DNA of 51,701 bases from an uncultured Eubacteriales bacterium (GCA_949292775.1 CASFBL010000015.1:1-51701); one strand, 5' to 3'; counted from the stretch's first letter, positions 1-8,079 are shown. Notes: generated from the sequence alone by a model not told the origin. Made by a program: numbers and translations.

Positions 1-33
1 CCCGATGGGGTCGTGCTGCGGCAGAAGGCTTGA
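1..33 (+). CDS. Possible C-terminal end of an upstream gene (partial)
   Basis: Frame 1 is open from the window edge for ten codons (PDGVVLRQKA) and stops with TGA at 31-33, just before the promoter at 48-76. It could be the tail of a gene that begins outside the window. It is too short to identify, and other frames are also open here, so this is only a suggestion. Confidence 0.25.
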   Translation, partial: PDGVVLRQKA

Positions 34-47
34 TGCACAAAGAAAGG

Positions 48-76
48 TTGACAAATTCAGTTTCCTGCGTTATTAT
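48..76 (+). promoter_or_regulatory. Promoter of the amino-acid ABC importer
   Basis: TTGACA at 48-53, a 17-nt spacer and TATTAT at 71-76, followed by an A/T-rich leader to the ATG at 122. A good housekeeping sigma-type match. Confidence 0.7.
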
Positions 77-121
77 AATAACACATTATCACTTTAACAG
101 GATAAAACGGAGGAAATACTT

Positions 122-925
122 ATGAAAAAGCTCATTAGTCTTCTGCTCGCCGGTGTGCTGATCGGCTGCACGTTCGCCGCCTGCGGTAGCAAGAACACCG
201 ATTCCGAATCCGATTTGGCCTATATTAAAAACAAGGGCACGCTGGTCGTCGGCATCACCGAATACGCGCCGATGAACTATAAAGAAGAAGGTTCCACGGA
301 GTGGACCGGCTTTGACACCGAATATGCGCAGAAAGTCGCTGAAAAGCTCGGCGTCACGGCGGAATTCGTCGTCATTGACTGGGATAACAAGTACACCGAG
401 CTCGATGCAAAGTCCATTGACTGCATCTGGAACGGCATGACCATTACCGATGAGGGGAAACTCAACGCCAGCATCACCGACCCCTATGTTCACAATGCAC
501 AGGTGGTCGTTATGGCGAAAGATAAGCTTGCACAGTATCCGACTGCGGAAAGCATGAAGGATTTGAAATTCGCCGTTGAAAACGGTTCTGCGGGTGCCGA
601 AGCTGCGACCGAAGCAGGCTTTGAAAATGTTACGGCGGTGCTCGACCAGTCCACCGCGCTTATGGAGGTTTCCTCCGGTTCTGCGGATGCCTGCATCATC
701 GATATCACCATGGCAAACTCTATGACCGGTGAAGGCACCAGCTATGCAAATTACGGCTATCAGCTGGAGCTGACTTCTGAGGAATACGGCATCGCCTGCC
801 GCAAGAATTCCGATTTGGTTGCTGAAATCAATAAAATCACGGACGAACTCATGGCGGACGGCACCATGGATCAGCTCGCCGAGAAATATCAGCTGACGCT
901 TATAATATCAGCTGACGCTTATTAA
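122..925 (+). CDS. Amino-acid ABC transporter substrate-binding lipoprotein
   Basis: A 267-residue extracytoplasmic solute-binding protein of the polar amino-acid type (SBP family 3). Residues 1-20 form a lipoprotein signal with lipobox LIGCTFAAC; the likely lipidated cysteine is in AAC at about residue 20, which would anchor it to the outer face of the membrane. The body has typical family stretches: the N-terminal lobe start (TLVVGITEYAPMNY), the hinge-proximal WNGMTIT region, and a C-terminal QLAEKYQL. GGAGG lies 8-9 nt before the ATG. It precedes a permease and an ATPase and so forms an importer with them. The substrate cannot be read from the sequence; polar amino acids or cystine are likely. 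The last codons are altered by a 19-bp tandem duplication (885-922). Confidence 0.9.
   Translation: MKKLISLLLAGVLIGCTFAACGSKNTDSESDLAYIKNKGTLVVGITEYAPMNYKEEGSTEWTGFDTEYAQKVAEKLGVTAEFVVIDWDNKYTELDAKSIDCIWNGMTITDEGKLNASITDPYVHNAQVVVMAKDKLAQYPTAESMKDLKFAVENGSAGAEAATEAGFENVTAVLDQSTALMEVSSGSADACIIDITMANSMTGEGTSYANYGYQLELTSEEYGIACRKNSDLVAEINKITDELMADGTMDQLAEKYQLTLIISADAY
885..922 (+). repeat. Perfect 19-bp tandem duplication at the 3' end of the binding-protein gene
   Basis: The unit aatatcagctgacgcttat occurs at 885-903 and again at 904-922. Because 19 is not a multiple of 3, the second copy is read in another frame (ISADAY then TAA). Removing one copy gives an ending LTLIK and TAA, which looks like the ancestral C-terminus. 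Confidence 0.95.
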
Positions 926-952
926 ATAAGCTTTTACAAAATTAAATCAAAA

Positions 953-988
953 ACAGGTGGCAGAAAGTTTTTCGACTTCCTGCCACTT
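953..988 (+). other. Intercistronic hairpin between binding protein and permease
   Basis: GTGGCAGAAAG pairs with CTTCCTGCCAC across a short loop, with one A-C mismatch. Only three T residues follow, so it is a poor terminator. Such hairpins commonly protect the 3' end of the binding-protein message and reduce read-through to the membrane genes. Confidence 0.5.
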
Positions 989-1015
989 TGACTGTGAAAG
1001 AAAAGGTTGTAGTTT

Positions 1016-1711
1016 ATGTTTTGGACGGTTACCGTCAGCCTGCTGGAGGGCTTCGGCAAAACGCTTGAGCTGTTTGCGCTCACGCTGCTTTTCGCCCTGC
1101 CGCTGGGCTTGATTTTAAGTTTCGGCTCCATGAGCCGCTTTAAGCCACTGAAATGGCTTGTCAAAACGCTGATTTGGGTTATCCGCGGCACGCCGCTGAT
1201 GCTGCAGCTCATTGTCATCTATTACGGCCCCGGCCTGCTCGCTTCCAATGCCGCCATGGTCGAAAATCCGAATGCTTTAATTTCCTGGGTGGCGAGTTGG
1301 TCGGTCATGGACCGTTTCGTCGCAGCGCTTGTGGCGTTTGTTATCAATTACGCCTGCTACTTCTCTGAAATTTACCGTGGCGGAATTGAAAGCATTTCCA
1401 AAGGCCAATACGAAGCCGGTCAGGTGCTCGGCATGACGCGCACACAGGTATTTTTCAAGGTTGTGCTCTTGCAGGTTGTCAAACGCATTGTGCCGCCGAT
1501 GAGCAACGAAATCATCACACTTGTTAAAGATACTTCGTTGGCGCGCATCATTGCTGTCTACGAAATTATTTGGGCAGGGCAGGCGTTTATTAAGTCCGCG
1601 GGTATTTTGTGGCCGCTGTTCTACACCGGCGTGTTCTACCTTGTATTCAACGGGCTGCTGACCGTGCTGTTCGGCTATATTGAAAAGAAACTCAGTTATT
1701 TCAGAGGGTAA
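1016..1711 (+). CDS. Amino-acid ABC transporter permease
   Basis: A 231-residue inner-membrane permease of the HisM/GlnP type. The N-terminus ([19 protein letters not shown]) and the RGTPLMLQL motif are hallmarks of this family. The EAA loop, which docks the ATPase, is visible as [21 protein letters not shown]. About five membrane segments are apparent. A weak AAGG lies 9 nt before the ATG. The gene sits between the binding protein (91 nt upstream) and the ATPase (5 nt downstream), so the three make one importer. A single permease gene suggests a homodimeric channel. Confidence 0.93.
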   Translation: MFWTVTVSLLEGFGKTLELFALTLLFALPLGLILSFGSMSRFKPLKWLVKTLIWVIRGTPLMLQLIVIYYGPGLLASNAAMVENPNALISWVASWSVMDRFVAALVAFVINYACYFSEIYRGGIESISKGQYEAGQVLGMTRTQVFFKVVLLQVVKRIVPPMSNEIITLVKDTSLARIIAVYEIIWAGQAFIKSAGILWPLFYTGVFYLVFNGLLTVLFGYIEKKLSYFRG

Positions 1712-1715
1712 CGCT

Positions 1716-2513
1716 ATGGCATTATTGGAAGTGAAAGGCATTTACAAACGCTTCGGCAATACAGAGGTCTTGAAAGGCATTGATTTTTCGCTGGATGAGG
1801 GCAAAGTGATTTCCATTATCGGCTCGTCAGGCAGCGGTAAAACCACGCTTCTGCGTTGCATTACCGGTCTTGAAACTGCCGACAAAGGCAAAATCATTGT
1901 TGGCGACCGGGTCACCTTTGATTCCGAACGCAAAGAGAAACTCTCAAAAGCAGAAAAACGGGAAAACCAGCTTTGCACCGGGCTTGTGTTTCAGTCGTTC
2001 AACTTGTTTCCGCAATATACGGTGCTGCGCAATGTAACGCTTGCAAAAGAATTGCTTGCAAAAGAAGAATTAAAAGCGCAGAAAGCCCCGCGCAGTGCGA
2101 TTAAAGCGCGTTATCAAGAGATTGAAAAAGAAGCCAAACAGGTGATTGACAGCGTGGGCCTTTTGGACAAACTCGGAAATTATCCCTGTGAGCTTTCCGG
2201 CGGTCAGCAGCAGCGTGTGGCGATTGCCCGCGCATTGATGCTCTCGCCGAAAGTCCTTTGCTTTGACGAACCGACCTCCGCGCTCGACCCGGAAATTACA
2301 GGTGAGGTGCTGAATGTGATTCAGAAACTCGCGGAAGAGGGGAGAACGATGCTTATCGTGACCCACGAAATGGGATTTGCTCGGCAGGTGTCCGACGAAG
2401 TGATTTTTATGCACGACGGTGTGATTGCAGAAGCCGGCGCGCCGGAAGAAATCTTCGACCACCCGCAGAACCAAAGACTCAAAGAATTTTTAAGTGCAAC
2501 CCTGCACGCATAA
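1716..2513 (+). CDS. Amino-acid ABC transporter ATP-binding protein
   Basis: A 265-residue ATPase of the polar amino-acid uptake class (GlnQ/HisP type). All catalytic motifs are present: Walker [11 protein letters not shown]-loop [10 protein letters not shown], signature [15 protein letters not shown], Walker [12 protein letters not shown] and H-loop VTHEM. The frame is open 12 codons further upstream inside the permease gene, but ATG 1716 is chosen because AGAGGG precedes it at normal spacing and the protein then begins [14 protein letters not shown] as relatives do. The segment between the Q-loop and the signature is a little longer and more charged than usual. A strong hairpin terminator follows. 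Confidence 0.95.
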   Translation: MALLEVKGIYKRFGNTEVLKGIDFSLDEGKVISIIGSSGSGKTTLLRCITGLETADKGKIIVGDRVTFDSERKEKLSKAEKRENQLCTGLVFQSFNLFPQYTVLRNVTLAKELLAKEELKAQKAPRSAIKARYQEIEKEAKQVIDSVGLLDKLGNYPCELSGGQQQRVAIARALMLSPKVLCFDEPTSALDPEITGEVLNVIQKLAEEGRTMLIVTHEMGFARQVSDEVIFMHDGVIAEAGAPEEIFDHPQNQRLKEFLSATLHA

Positions 2514-2527
2514 ACAAACACAAAATC

Positions 2528-2567
2528 AAACCGCTCCCTGTTTTTAAAAACAGGGAGCGGTTTTTTT
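2528..2567. terminator. Bidirectional terminator between the ABC importer and the MmcQ gene
   Basis: CCGCTCCCTG pairs with CAGGGAGCGG around a T5A5 centre, followed by seven Ts on the plus strand and by Ts on the minus strand. It ends two convergent units. Confidence 0.9.
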
Positions 2568-2575
2568 GACTGCTT

Positions 2576-2959
2576 TTATTTTTGGGCTTGCAGCGCCTCA
2601 CGCTTGTATTTCGGCAGTTTTTTGAGCACTGCGTCATATGCGTCATCAATAAGCATGCGCGTCAAGTCCTCCGGCACAGAGGCGCTGCCGTCATACTGCA
2701 CGGTAATCCAGTAAGGCTGATAAGCTTCGGGGCAGTAGTAAGTTCTTGTAAAAAATTCAGGGAAAGCAGATTTGTAATACATGTGGCTTTCAGGCGTGCA
2801 CTTGAGCGTAATCGTCCTGCGCGGTGCGGTGTCATAAAGCTGCACGAAGATTTTACCTGCAACTTTTATGCAAATCGGAAATTCGCCAAACGGCAAGTCT
2901 TGATAAGCACCGGGTTTTGTGAGCGCATAGGCGAGCGCACCTTTTGGGAAAAAGTCCAT
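2576..2959 (-). CDS. MmcQ/YjbR family protein
   Basis: A 127-residue protein of the MmcQ/YjbR family (CyaY-like fold, often annotated as DNA-binding; biochemical role unsettled). Family signs are LPFGEFPICIKVAGKIFVQL, TLKCTPE, a Trp-containing strand (YWITVQYDG) and the C-terminal helix LIDDAYDAVLKKLPK. Start ATG 2959 follows GGGAGG at a normal distance. Length matches the family (about 110-130). It lies downstream of the SDR gene in the same direction but behind a terminator, so any co-transcription depends on read-through. Confidence 0.8.
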   Translation of the reverse strand: MDFFPKGALAYALTKPGAYQDLPFGEFPICIKVAGKIFVQLYDTAPRRTITLKCTPESHMYYKSAFPEFFTRTYYCPEAYQPYWITVQYDGSASVPEDLTRMLIDDAYDAVLKKLPKYKREALQAQK

Positions 2960-2976
2960 AGTTTTCCTCCCTAAGC

Positions 2977-3010
2977 AAAAAAACAGCCCTGCTTTTGCAG
3001 AACTGTTTTT
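2977..3010 (-). terminator. Terminator after the SDR gene
   Basis: On the minus strand AAAACAG and CTGTTTT flank an inner CTGC/GCAG stem, followed by a run of seven Ts. It starts 9 nt after the stop of the SDR gene at 3020. Confidence 0.75.
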
Positions 3011-3019
3011 CTTAAAATT

Positions 3020-4039
3020 TTATTCACCCTTCATTTCAAGGAGCTTAACTTTGCCGTTATAGGCGTCTTCACTGACCTTGATAGAGTCAAAGATAGCAGC
3101 GCGGATATCGTCGTCTGTTACGCCGAGCTCCAGGCAATCTTTCTGTTCCGCGAAAATGTTGATGTCCATGATGTAGGGCAGGAACAACGGGTCCATACCG
3201 CTGTCAATGCCGCGGGCAGCGTAATCTTTTACGACTTTGCCCATGCCCATTTTCATCATCCAGGGCGCTACGCCAAGAACTTTTCTGCCTTTCATGCCGC
3301 GGGCTTCATAAACGATGGCAAGGAATTCTTTCCAAGTCATGTTATACATACCGATGCGCCATGCTTTAAAGCCGCCGACATGCTTTTCAGCCGCACCGGC
3401 GATTGCCTGACCAACCTGATGTACGGTCAGCATGGTGGTGCCGCCCTTCGGATACATGGTGAACGGCCATTTGTCCATGAAAGCGATCTGCTCAATCAGG
3501 ATAACCCAAACCGGGCGTCTGCCGGGCTGAGTGCCGAATATGTAAGGCAGCTCCAGAACGGAAACATCAAAGTTTTCATCCGCAAAGCTTTCGCAGAGCT
3601 TTTCCTGATCGATTCTGCTCTTGATGTAAGGGTTCTTTTCGCAAATCGGCATGTCTTTGCGGTCTTTTGCAAGCCAGCTGAAGTAAGAACCGAGCACAAC
3701 TGCGCGTTTCAAGCCAGCTTCTTTGCAAAGCGGGAGGATTCTTTCCAGCGGCGCAATATTATATTTGTAATAAGCGTCGTAAACGGGGGCGGGGAATTCT
3801 ACTCTCTCGTCAACACCGGCAGCGAAAATGAAGCAATCGCAGCCTTTAAGCATATCGCGGATTTCGTCATCGGACTTCTTGTTGATGTCGCCGAAGATGA
3901 TCTCCATTTCTTTCGGGATAGGTGCGCCTTCGGGGAGCGGCGGCAAAGCAACGCTTTTTACCTCGTGACCTTTCTCGATGAGAACCTTTGCGGCTTCACA
4001 GCCCAACAGGCCGGTGCCGCCGATCATGAATACTTTCAT
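3020..4039 (-). CDS. NAD(P)-dependent epimerase/dehydratase-like (extended SDR)
   Basis: A 339-residue Rossmann-fold protein related to NAD-dependent epimerases and reductases. The dinucleotide loop is GGTGLLG (residues 7-13), with an acidic DI after beta-strand 3 and VVLGSYFSW at the usual serine region. Where extended SDRs have Tyr-x-x-x-Lys, this protein has Y138-x-x-x-R142 (PYIKSRIDQEKL), so the normally invariant lysine is arginine. TTG 4054 is also in frame, but ATG 4039 is preferred: GGAGG lies 8 nt upstream and the protein then begins MKVFMIGGTG. The substrate is unknown. It has its own promoter (4126-4154), divergent from queH. Confidence 0.75.
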   Translation of the reverse strand: MKVFMIGGTGLLGCEAAKVLIEKGHEVKSVALPPLPEGAPIPKEMEIIFGDINKKSDDEIRDMLKGCDCFIFAAGVDERVEFPAPVYDAYYKYNIAPLERILPLCKEAGLKRAVVLGSYFSWLAKDRKDMPICEKNPYIKSRIDQEKLCESFADENFDVSVLELPYIFGTQPGRRPVWVILIEQIAFMDKWPFTMYPKGGTTMLTVHQVGQAIAGAAEKHVGGFKAWRIGMYNMTWKEFLAIVYEARGMKGRKVLGVAPWMMKMGMGKVVKDYAARGIDSGMDPLFLPYIMDINIFAEQKDCLELGVTDDDIRAAIFDSIKVSEDAYNGKVKLLEMKGE

Positions 4040-4125
4040 CCATTTTACCTCCAAATCGTTCGTTCAAAGAGCAGAAAAGGCGATATGCGACAAACGCACA
4101 CCGTTTTTTGCCGCTGATTGTTAAT

Positions 4126-4154
4126 ATAGTAACACAAATTGTTAAAAAATTCAA
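4126..4154 (-). promoter_or_regulatory. Promoter of the SDR gene
   Basis: On the minus strand TTGAAT (4149-4154), a 17-nt spacer and TACTAT (4126-4131). Confidence 0.6.
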
Positions 4155-4222
4155 TATATAATGAACGAAGATTCACATTTTCTACATAAACAGCATTTTT
4201 CATGGATATTTTTGACAAATTC

Positions 4223-4251
4223 TTGACATTTTGTCTTTGAAAAAGTACCAT
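4223..4251 (+). promoter_or_regulatory. Promoter of queH
   Basis: TTGACA (4223-4228), a 17-nt spacer and TACCAT (4246-4251), 35 nt before the start codon. No preQ1 riboswitch is recognisable in the short leader. Confidence 0.65.
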
Positions 4252-4286
4252 TATTAAGAAAAGCTTGTTATAAAGAGGAGAAAATA

Positions 4287-4907
4287 TTGAAAGAAAACTT
4301 TCAGCGTCAAATGGAAGAAGAATTGAAGAGCCTGCCGGCAAACACCCGGCCGAAGCTTTTGCTGCAATGCTGCTGTGCGCCGTGCAGCAGTTATGTGCTG
4401 TCGGTGCTCGCGGCGCATTTTGATGTGCTGGTTTACTATTATAACCCCAACATTCATCCCGAGTCAGAATATAAAAAACGCGGCGAGCAGTTTCAAAAGC
4501 TCTTTCAAGGCGGCGGCTACGAAACCAAAGTGCAGTGGATTCCCGCCGACTATGACCCCGAGTGCTTTTTTGAAGCGGTCAAAGGGCTTGAAAATGAGCC
4601 GGAGGGCGGCGAACGCTGCACCGCGTGCTTTTGGCTGCGGCTTCGCGAAACCGCGAGAAAGGCGAAAGAACTCGGCGCGGACTATTTCACCACAACTTTG
4701 AGCGTCAGCCCCCACAAAAACGCCCAGCTGCTCAACGAAATCGGTATACAGCTCGAAAAAGAATACGGCGTGAAATTTTTGCGTGCAGATTTCAAAAAGA
4801 AAGAGGGCTATAAACAGTCGATTGCCCTCTCGCGCGAATATGACCTTTATCGTCAGGATTATTGCGGCTGCGTGTATTCCATGCGCCCGGAAGGAAAAGA
4901 AGAATAA
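4287..4907 (+). CDS. queH: Epoxyqueuosine reductase QueH
   Basis: A 206-residue QueH-type (DUF208) enzyme, which reduces epoxyqueuosine in tRNA to queuosine in the last step of the pathway; it is the non-orthologous replacement of QueG. Conserved cysteines are visible in LLLQCCCAPCSSY (residues 25-36), RCTACFWLR, and DYCGCVYS near the C-terminus; these serve the iron-sulfur and metal sites of the family. YYYNPNIHPESEYKKR is a further family signature. The start is TTG 4287, with AGAGGAG 6 nt upstream. The gene stands alone between its own promoter and a terminator. Confidence 0.92.
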   Translation: MKENFQRQMEEELKSLPANTRPKLLLQCCCAPCSSYVLSVLAAHFDVLVYYYNPNIHPESEYKKRGEQFQKLFQGGGYETKVQWIPADYDPECFFEAVKGLENEPEGGERCTACFWLRLRETARKAKELGADYFTTTLSVSPHKNAQLLNEIGIQLEKEYGVKFLRADFKKKEGYKQSIALSREYDLYRQDYCGCVYSMRPEGKEE

Positions 4908-4911
4908 TACC

Positions 4912-4948
4912 AAAAAACCGTCTGCCCTTGTTAGAACAGACGGTTTTT
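4912..4948. terminator. Terminator between queH and the DUF1643 gene
   Basis: AAACCGTCTG pairs with CAGACGGTTT and is flanked by A and T runs, so it can work in both directions for the convergent genes. Confidence 0.9.
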
Positions 4949-4967
4949 CTTTGCAAATTTTTACCGG

Positions 4968-5612
4968 TTATACGGCTGGCTTATCCTTGTCCTCACCAAA
5001 AAGGCGCATATAGCTTTCCATGTCAAAATCATCCAACGGGCTGTCCTTTTTCAAATAGAGCGGGTGGTGCGGGTGTCCCTTTTTCGAGATTTTTCCGGCA
5101 GAAACCCAGTGCGCACCGTATTGGTTGCCGATTTCAATAATCTCCCGCATACAAAGGTTCAAATATTTCCGTTTTTCCACAATGTTGCCCCACGCCGCCC
5201 AAACGGTCGGTCGGTTGCCCGCACAAAGGGAAAGGGCATAGCGGAACGCCTTTTTGTTTTCCTCGTGAAGCAGGGGATTAAAATGCTTTTCCATGTCGTC
5301 CGGGTTGGTTGCGCGCTGGGCATAGACATTGAGCATAATAAAGCTGTCAAACCCGTTGAAAAGCGCGATGCGCTCGGCAGATTTCAGCGTGTTGTCTAAA
5401 TCATCCGGCGCGGCGGTCGAGGGGTTGATGCCGTAGCAAATCAGCGGATTTTTGCCCCGCGTGCCGAGTATGTAACGGTATTCGTCATAATGGTTCGGCA
5501 CAAACAGCCAGCGGTTTACATCATAATTTGGGTTTTGCAAAAGTGCGTTTTGAAGCGCTCTGTCAAATGTTTCAATTTGAAGCGCCCCGGTTTCACATTG
5601 CGGAATATGCAT
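4968..5612 (-). CDS. DUF1643 domain-containing protein
   Basis: A 214-residue protein of the DUF1643 family, whose function is unknown. Recognisable blocks are YRYILGTRG, CYGINPSTAAPDDLDNTL (relatives have LNPSTAD), IMLNVYAQRATNPDDM, VWAAWG and, near the C-terminus, KGHPHHPLYLKKDSPL. DUF1643 proteins are common near DNA-modification and mobile regions, but nothing mobile is seen here. ATG 5612 follows GGGAG at normal spacing. It is a single gene, about 150 nt downstream of the glutamate dehydrogenase gene and separated from it by a terminator. Confidence 0.8.
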   Translation of the reverse strand: MHIPQCETGALQIETFDRALQNALLQNPNYDVNRWLFVPNHYDEYRYILGTRGKNPLICYGINPSTAAPDDLDNTLKSAERIALFNGFDSFIMLNVYAQRATNPDDMEKHFNPLLHEENKKAFRYALSLCAGNRPTVWAAWGNIVEKRKYLNLCMREIIEIGNQYGAHWVSAGKISKKGHPHHPLYLKKDSPLDDFDMESYMRLFGEDKDKPAV

Positions 5613-5706
5613 TCTGTTTCTCCCGTCTCAAAGACAGATAAAATCCGTCGAATTTTGTCTATTGTACCATAAAGAAAACATGGAACGCAACCTGAAAAGA
5701 CACAAA

Positions 5707-5741
5707 AACGCCGCAGGGTGACAAAGACGCACCCTGCGGCA
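5707..5741 (-). terminator. Terminator of the glutamate dehydrogenase gene
   Basis: GCCGCAGGGTG and CACCCTGCGGC form a long GC stem; on the minus strand GTTTTTGTG follows. It starts about 25 nt after the stop at 5766. Confidence 0.85.
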
Positions 5742-5765
5742 CAATTTATTTTTACAAAGCGGCGT

Positions 5766-7019
5766 TTACGGCCAGATACCGCGGAACTGCATGGATTCTA
5801 CCACACGCTTGAGGGCTATCAGATAAGCGCCTGTGCGAAGCGAAACCTGCTTTTCTTTTGCAATGTCATAAACGCTGTTGAATGCTTTGTCCATGTTGCG
5901 GCGCAGTTTCTCGTTGACTTCTTTTTCTTCCCACTCGAGTGCCTGCAAATTTTGCACCCACTCAAAATACGAAACAACGACGCCGCCGGAGTTCGCTAAA
6001 ATATCGGGAACCAGCACAACGCCTTTTTTGTCTAAAATCTCGTCAGCTTCAATCGTGGTCGGTCCGTTTGCACCCTCCACAATGATTTTTGCGCGGATGC
6101 GGTCTGCATTTTCCTCGTTGATTTGGTTTTCCAGCGCTGCCGGAATCAAAACGGTTACATCACTTTCAAGAATTTCTGCGTTGGAAATGCGGGTGATGCC
6201 GTCTTCCGTGTAGCCGGAAAGCAAATTGCCGCGTGTAGACAGATATTGGCAAATTGCCGGAATATCCAACCCTTCCGCCTTATAGATACCGCCGGAAACA
6301 TCGCTGACCGCGACAACTTTTGCACCTTCTTCATAGAGAAGACGCGCGGAAACGCTGCCGACATTGCCCATGCCCTGCACGGCGATGGTCGCGTTGTGAA
6401 TGTCAACGCCCATCTTTTCACAAATGTATAAGGTGTTGAGCATGACGCCGCGCCCGGTCGCTTCGCCGCGCCCCTGGCTGCCGCCCAGCTGCAAAGGCTT
6501 GCCGGTGACAACTGCCGGGACAGAATGCCCGTTTAACATGCTGTATGTATCCATGATCCAACCCATAACATCTGCGTTGGTGCCGACATCCGGCGCAGGG
6601 ATATCGCGGTCCGGTCCAATAATTGGCGCAATCATTGCCGTAAAGCGGCGGGTCAGGCGCTGCAATTCGGCAACAGACAGCTTGGTCGGGTCAACAACAA
6701 CGCCGCCCTTGCCGCCGCCGTAAGGAATATCGGCTACGGCGCATTTGAAAGTCATCCAAGCGGCGAGGGCTTTGACCTCATCCTTGTTGACATTCTGATG
6801 ATAGCGGATGCCGCCTTTCGCGGGGCCGCGGACAGTGGAATGCTGTACGCGGTAGCCCTGAAACACGCGTACACTGCCGTCGTCCATGCGAACGGGCACG
6901 GAAACGCTTAGCTCGCGTTCGGGATATTTTACGGCTTCATATTCTTCCGGGGTATAACCGAGAATTTTCGCCGCCTTTTCCACTGTTGCTAAAACATTGT
7001 CGTAAGGGTTGTATGCCAT
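5766..7019 (-). CDS. gdhA: Glutamate dehydrogenase (Glu/Leu/Phe/Val dehydrogenase family)
   Basis: A 417-residue cytosolic amino-acid dehydrogenase, which interconverts glutamate with 2-oxoglutarate and ammonia. The substrate region has GGIRYHQNV and the catalytic lysine motif PYGGGKGGV; the catalytic aspartate lies in PAPDVGTN. The nucleotide-binding Rossmann domain shows VQGMGNVGS. The length fits the small hexameric class (about 410-430), such as RocG/GudB. Cofactor preference cannot be settled by eye. ATG 7019 follows GGAGTGAG at 8 nt. A promoter (7071-7099) and a palindrome in the leader (7046-7065) lie upstream. The symbol is by family; another substrate such as Leu or Val is less likely. 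Confidence 0.88.
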   Translation of the reverse strand: MAYNPYDNVLATVEKAAKILGYTPEEYEAVKYPERELSVSVPVRMDDGSVRVFQGYRVQHSTVRGPAKGGIRYHQNVNKDEVKALAAWMTFKCAVADIPYGGGKGGVVVDPTKLSVAELQRLTRRFTAMIAPIIGPDRDIPAPDVGTNADVMGWIMDTYSMLNGHSVPAVVTGKPLQLGGSQGRGEATGRGVMLNTLYICEKMGVDIHNATIAVQGMGNVGSVSARLLYEEGAKVVAVSDVSGGIYKAEGLDIPAICQYLSTRGNLLSGYTEDGITRISNAEILESDVTVLIPAALENQINEENADRIRAKIIVEGANGPTTIEADEILDKKGVVLVPDILANSGGVVVSYFEWVQNLQALEWEEKEVNEKLRRNMDKAFNSVYDIAKEKQVSLRTGAYLIALKRVVESMQFRGIWP

Positions 7020-7045
7020 GGGTGCTCACTCCGTTTCTGTCAAAT

Positions 7046-7065
7046 TGGTGAATTGTCATTCACCA
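7046..7065. promoter_or_regulatory. Inverted repeat in the gdhA leader (candidate operator)
   Basis: TGGTGAA and TTCACCA form a perfect 7-bp inverted repeat around TTGTCA, between the promoter and the start codon of the dehydrogenase gene. It could bind a repressor or form a small RNA hairpin. Confidence 0.45.
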
Positions 7066-7070
7066 CTATC

Positions 7071-7099
7071 AGTATCGCTTATTTTTTCTCGTTTGTCAA
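7071..7099 (-). promoter_or_regulatory. Promoter of gdhA
   Basis: On the minus strand TTGACA (7094-7099), a 17-nt spacer and GATACT (7071-7076). Confidence 0.6.
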
Positions 7100-7339
7100 T
7101 ACAGTTTCTTCCAATTTTTTTCAGAAAATTTGTGCTTTTTGCACATAAGTCGGATGCGAAATGCATATATCCTCGTTTTGCAATTACGATTGGCTTTGAA
7201 GAAAATTATCAAATTTCAGAAAACATTTATTGACAAACGATAAATTTTGTGGTAAAAATAGGGCGAAAGGCAGAGACCACGGCTTCTTTGTTCTCATTTG
7301 TGGGCTTTTGCCAAACCGAAACACGAGGTGCAAAAAAAT

Positions 7340-7816
7340 ATGCGAAAGAATTATGTGCTCTTTTTAAAAGCGGTTTTAATTTTATTCGGCGTGGGGCTTT
7401 TGGCGTTTGCTGTGTTCCTGCTTCCGAAATTCGCCGAAATGGCAGCCGATTATTACACCGAGCTTCGCTATTTGAAATTGCCGGGCCTGATTTTTGTGTA
7501 TTGCAGTGCAGTTCCGTTTTATGTGGCGCTGTTTCAGGGGGTGCGCATTTGTGATTCCATTTTGCAAAGCGACCCGTTTTCCCGCAAAAACCGAAAGGCT
7601 TTTTCCATTGCCGGTATTTGCGCGCTTGTGGTCACTTTGATGTATTACGCCGGAACAGTCGCACTTGTATTTTTGCAGGTAGAGCATTTGATTATTTATA
7701 TCGTCGGCGTGCTTATCGGCAGCTGTGCGCTGATTTTCACGCTGTTGTGTGCCGTGCTCGACCAGTTGCTTGCCAAAGCGATTGAGATTCGGGAAGAAAA
7801 CGATTTGACCGTGTAA
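7340..7816 (+). CDS. DUF2975 membrane protein
   Basis: A 158-residue protein of the DUF2975 family with four membrane segments, at about residues 5-27, 48-68, 90-112 and 117-140. The second is followed by FYVALFQGVRICDSILQSDPFSRKN, a typical family stretch. A TTG 14 codons upstream is in frame, but ATG 7340 is chosen because GAGGTG lies 9 nt before it. Family members nearly always sit next to a small Xre regulator, as here (30 nt downstream). The function is unknown; the pair is often viewed as a membrane-associated regulatory module. Confidence 0.8.
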   Translation: MRKNYVLFLKAVLILFGVGLLAFAVFLLPKFAEMAADYYTELRYLKLPGLIFVYCSAVPFYVALFQGVRICDSILQSDPFSRKNRKAFSIAGICALVVTLMYYAGTVALVFLQVEHLIIYIVGVLIGSCALIFTLLCAVLDQLLAKAIEIREENDLTV

Positions 7817-7845
7817 AAATTCAGAAGAAACAACAGGGGATTTCT

Positions 7846-8079
7846 ATGGCAATTATCGTAAATTTAGATGTGATGATGGCAAAGCGAAAAATGAGCGCGA
7901 CCGAACTCGCTAAAGAGGTTGGGATTACGCTGCCCAATCTTTCGATTTTGAAAACCAATAAGGCAAAAGCAATCCGGTTTTCCACGCTGGATGCCATTTG
8001 CCGCGCGCTGCAGTGCCAGCCGTCCGATATTTTGGAATATGTGGAAACAGATGAGGTGAACCAAGATGGAGAACTTTGA
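7846..8079 (+). CDS. YozG-like Xre family transcriptional regulator
   Basis: A 77-residue protein that is almost entirely a Cro/CI-type helix-turn-helix. The scanning and recognition helices lie in MSATELAKEVGITLPNLSIL (about residues 11-30), followed by RFSTLDAICRALQCQPSDILEY, typical of YozG-like partners of DUF2975 proteins. It ends inside the next gene (14-nt overlap), which implies translational coupling with the large membrane protein. It probably regulates its own operon, though no operator was identified with certainty. Confidence 0.85.
   Translation: MAIIVNLDVMMAKRKMSATELAKEVGITLPNLSILKTNKAKAIRFSTLDAICRALQCQPSDILEYVETDEVNQDGEL

Larger units (their letters stand above)
7020..7339. 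other. Divergent intergenic region, gdhA / DUF2975 operon
   Basis: This 320-bp A/T-rich stretch holds the minus-strand gdhA promoter and palindrome and, on the plus strand, TTGACA (7230-7235) with TAAAAA (7253-7258) at 17-nt spacing as a promoter for the DUF2975 operon. No coding region is convincing within it. Confidence 0.6.

Noticed and set aside
4055-4286. Possible preQ1 riboswitch before queH
   Set aside because: The leader from the predicted transcription start is only about 30 nt and has no preQ1 aptamer pattern.
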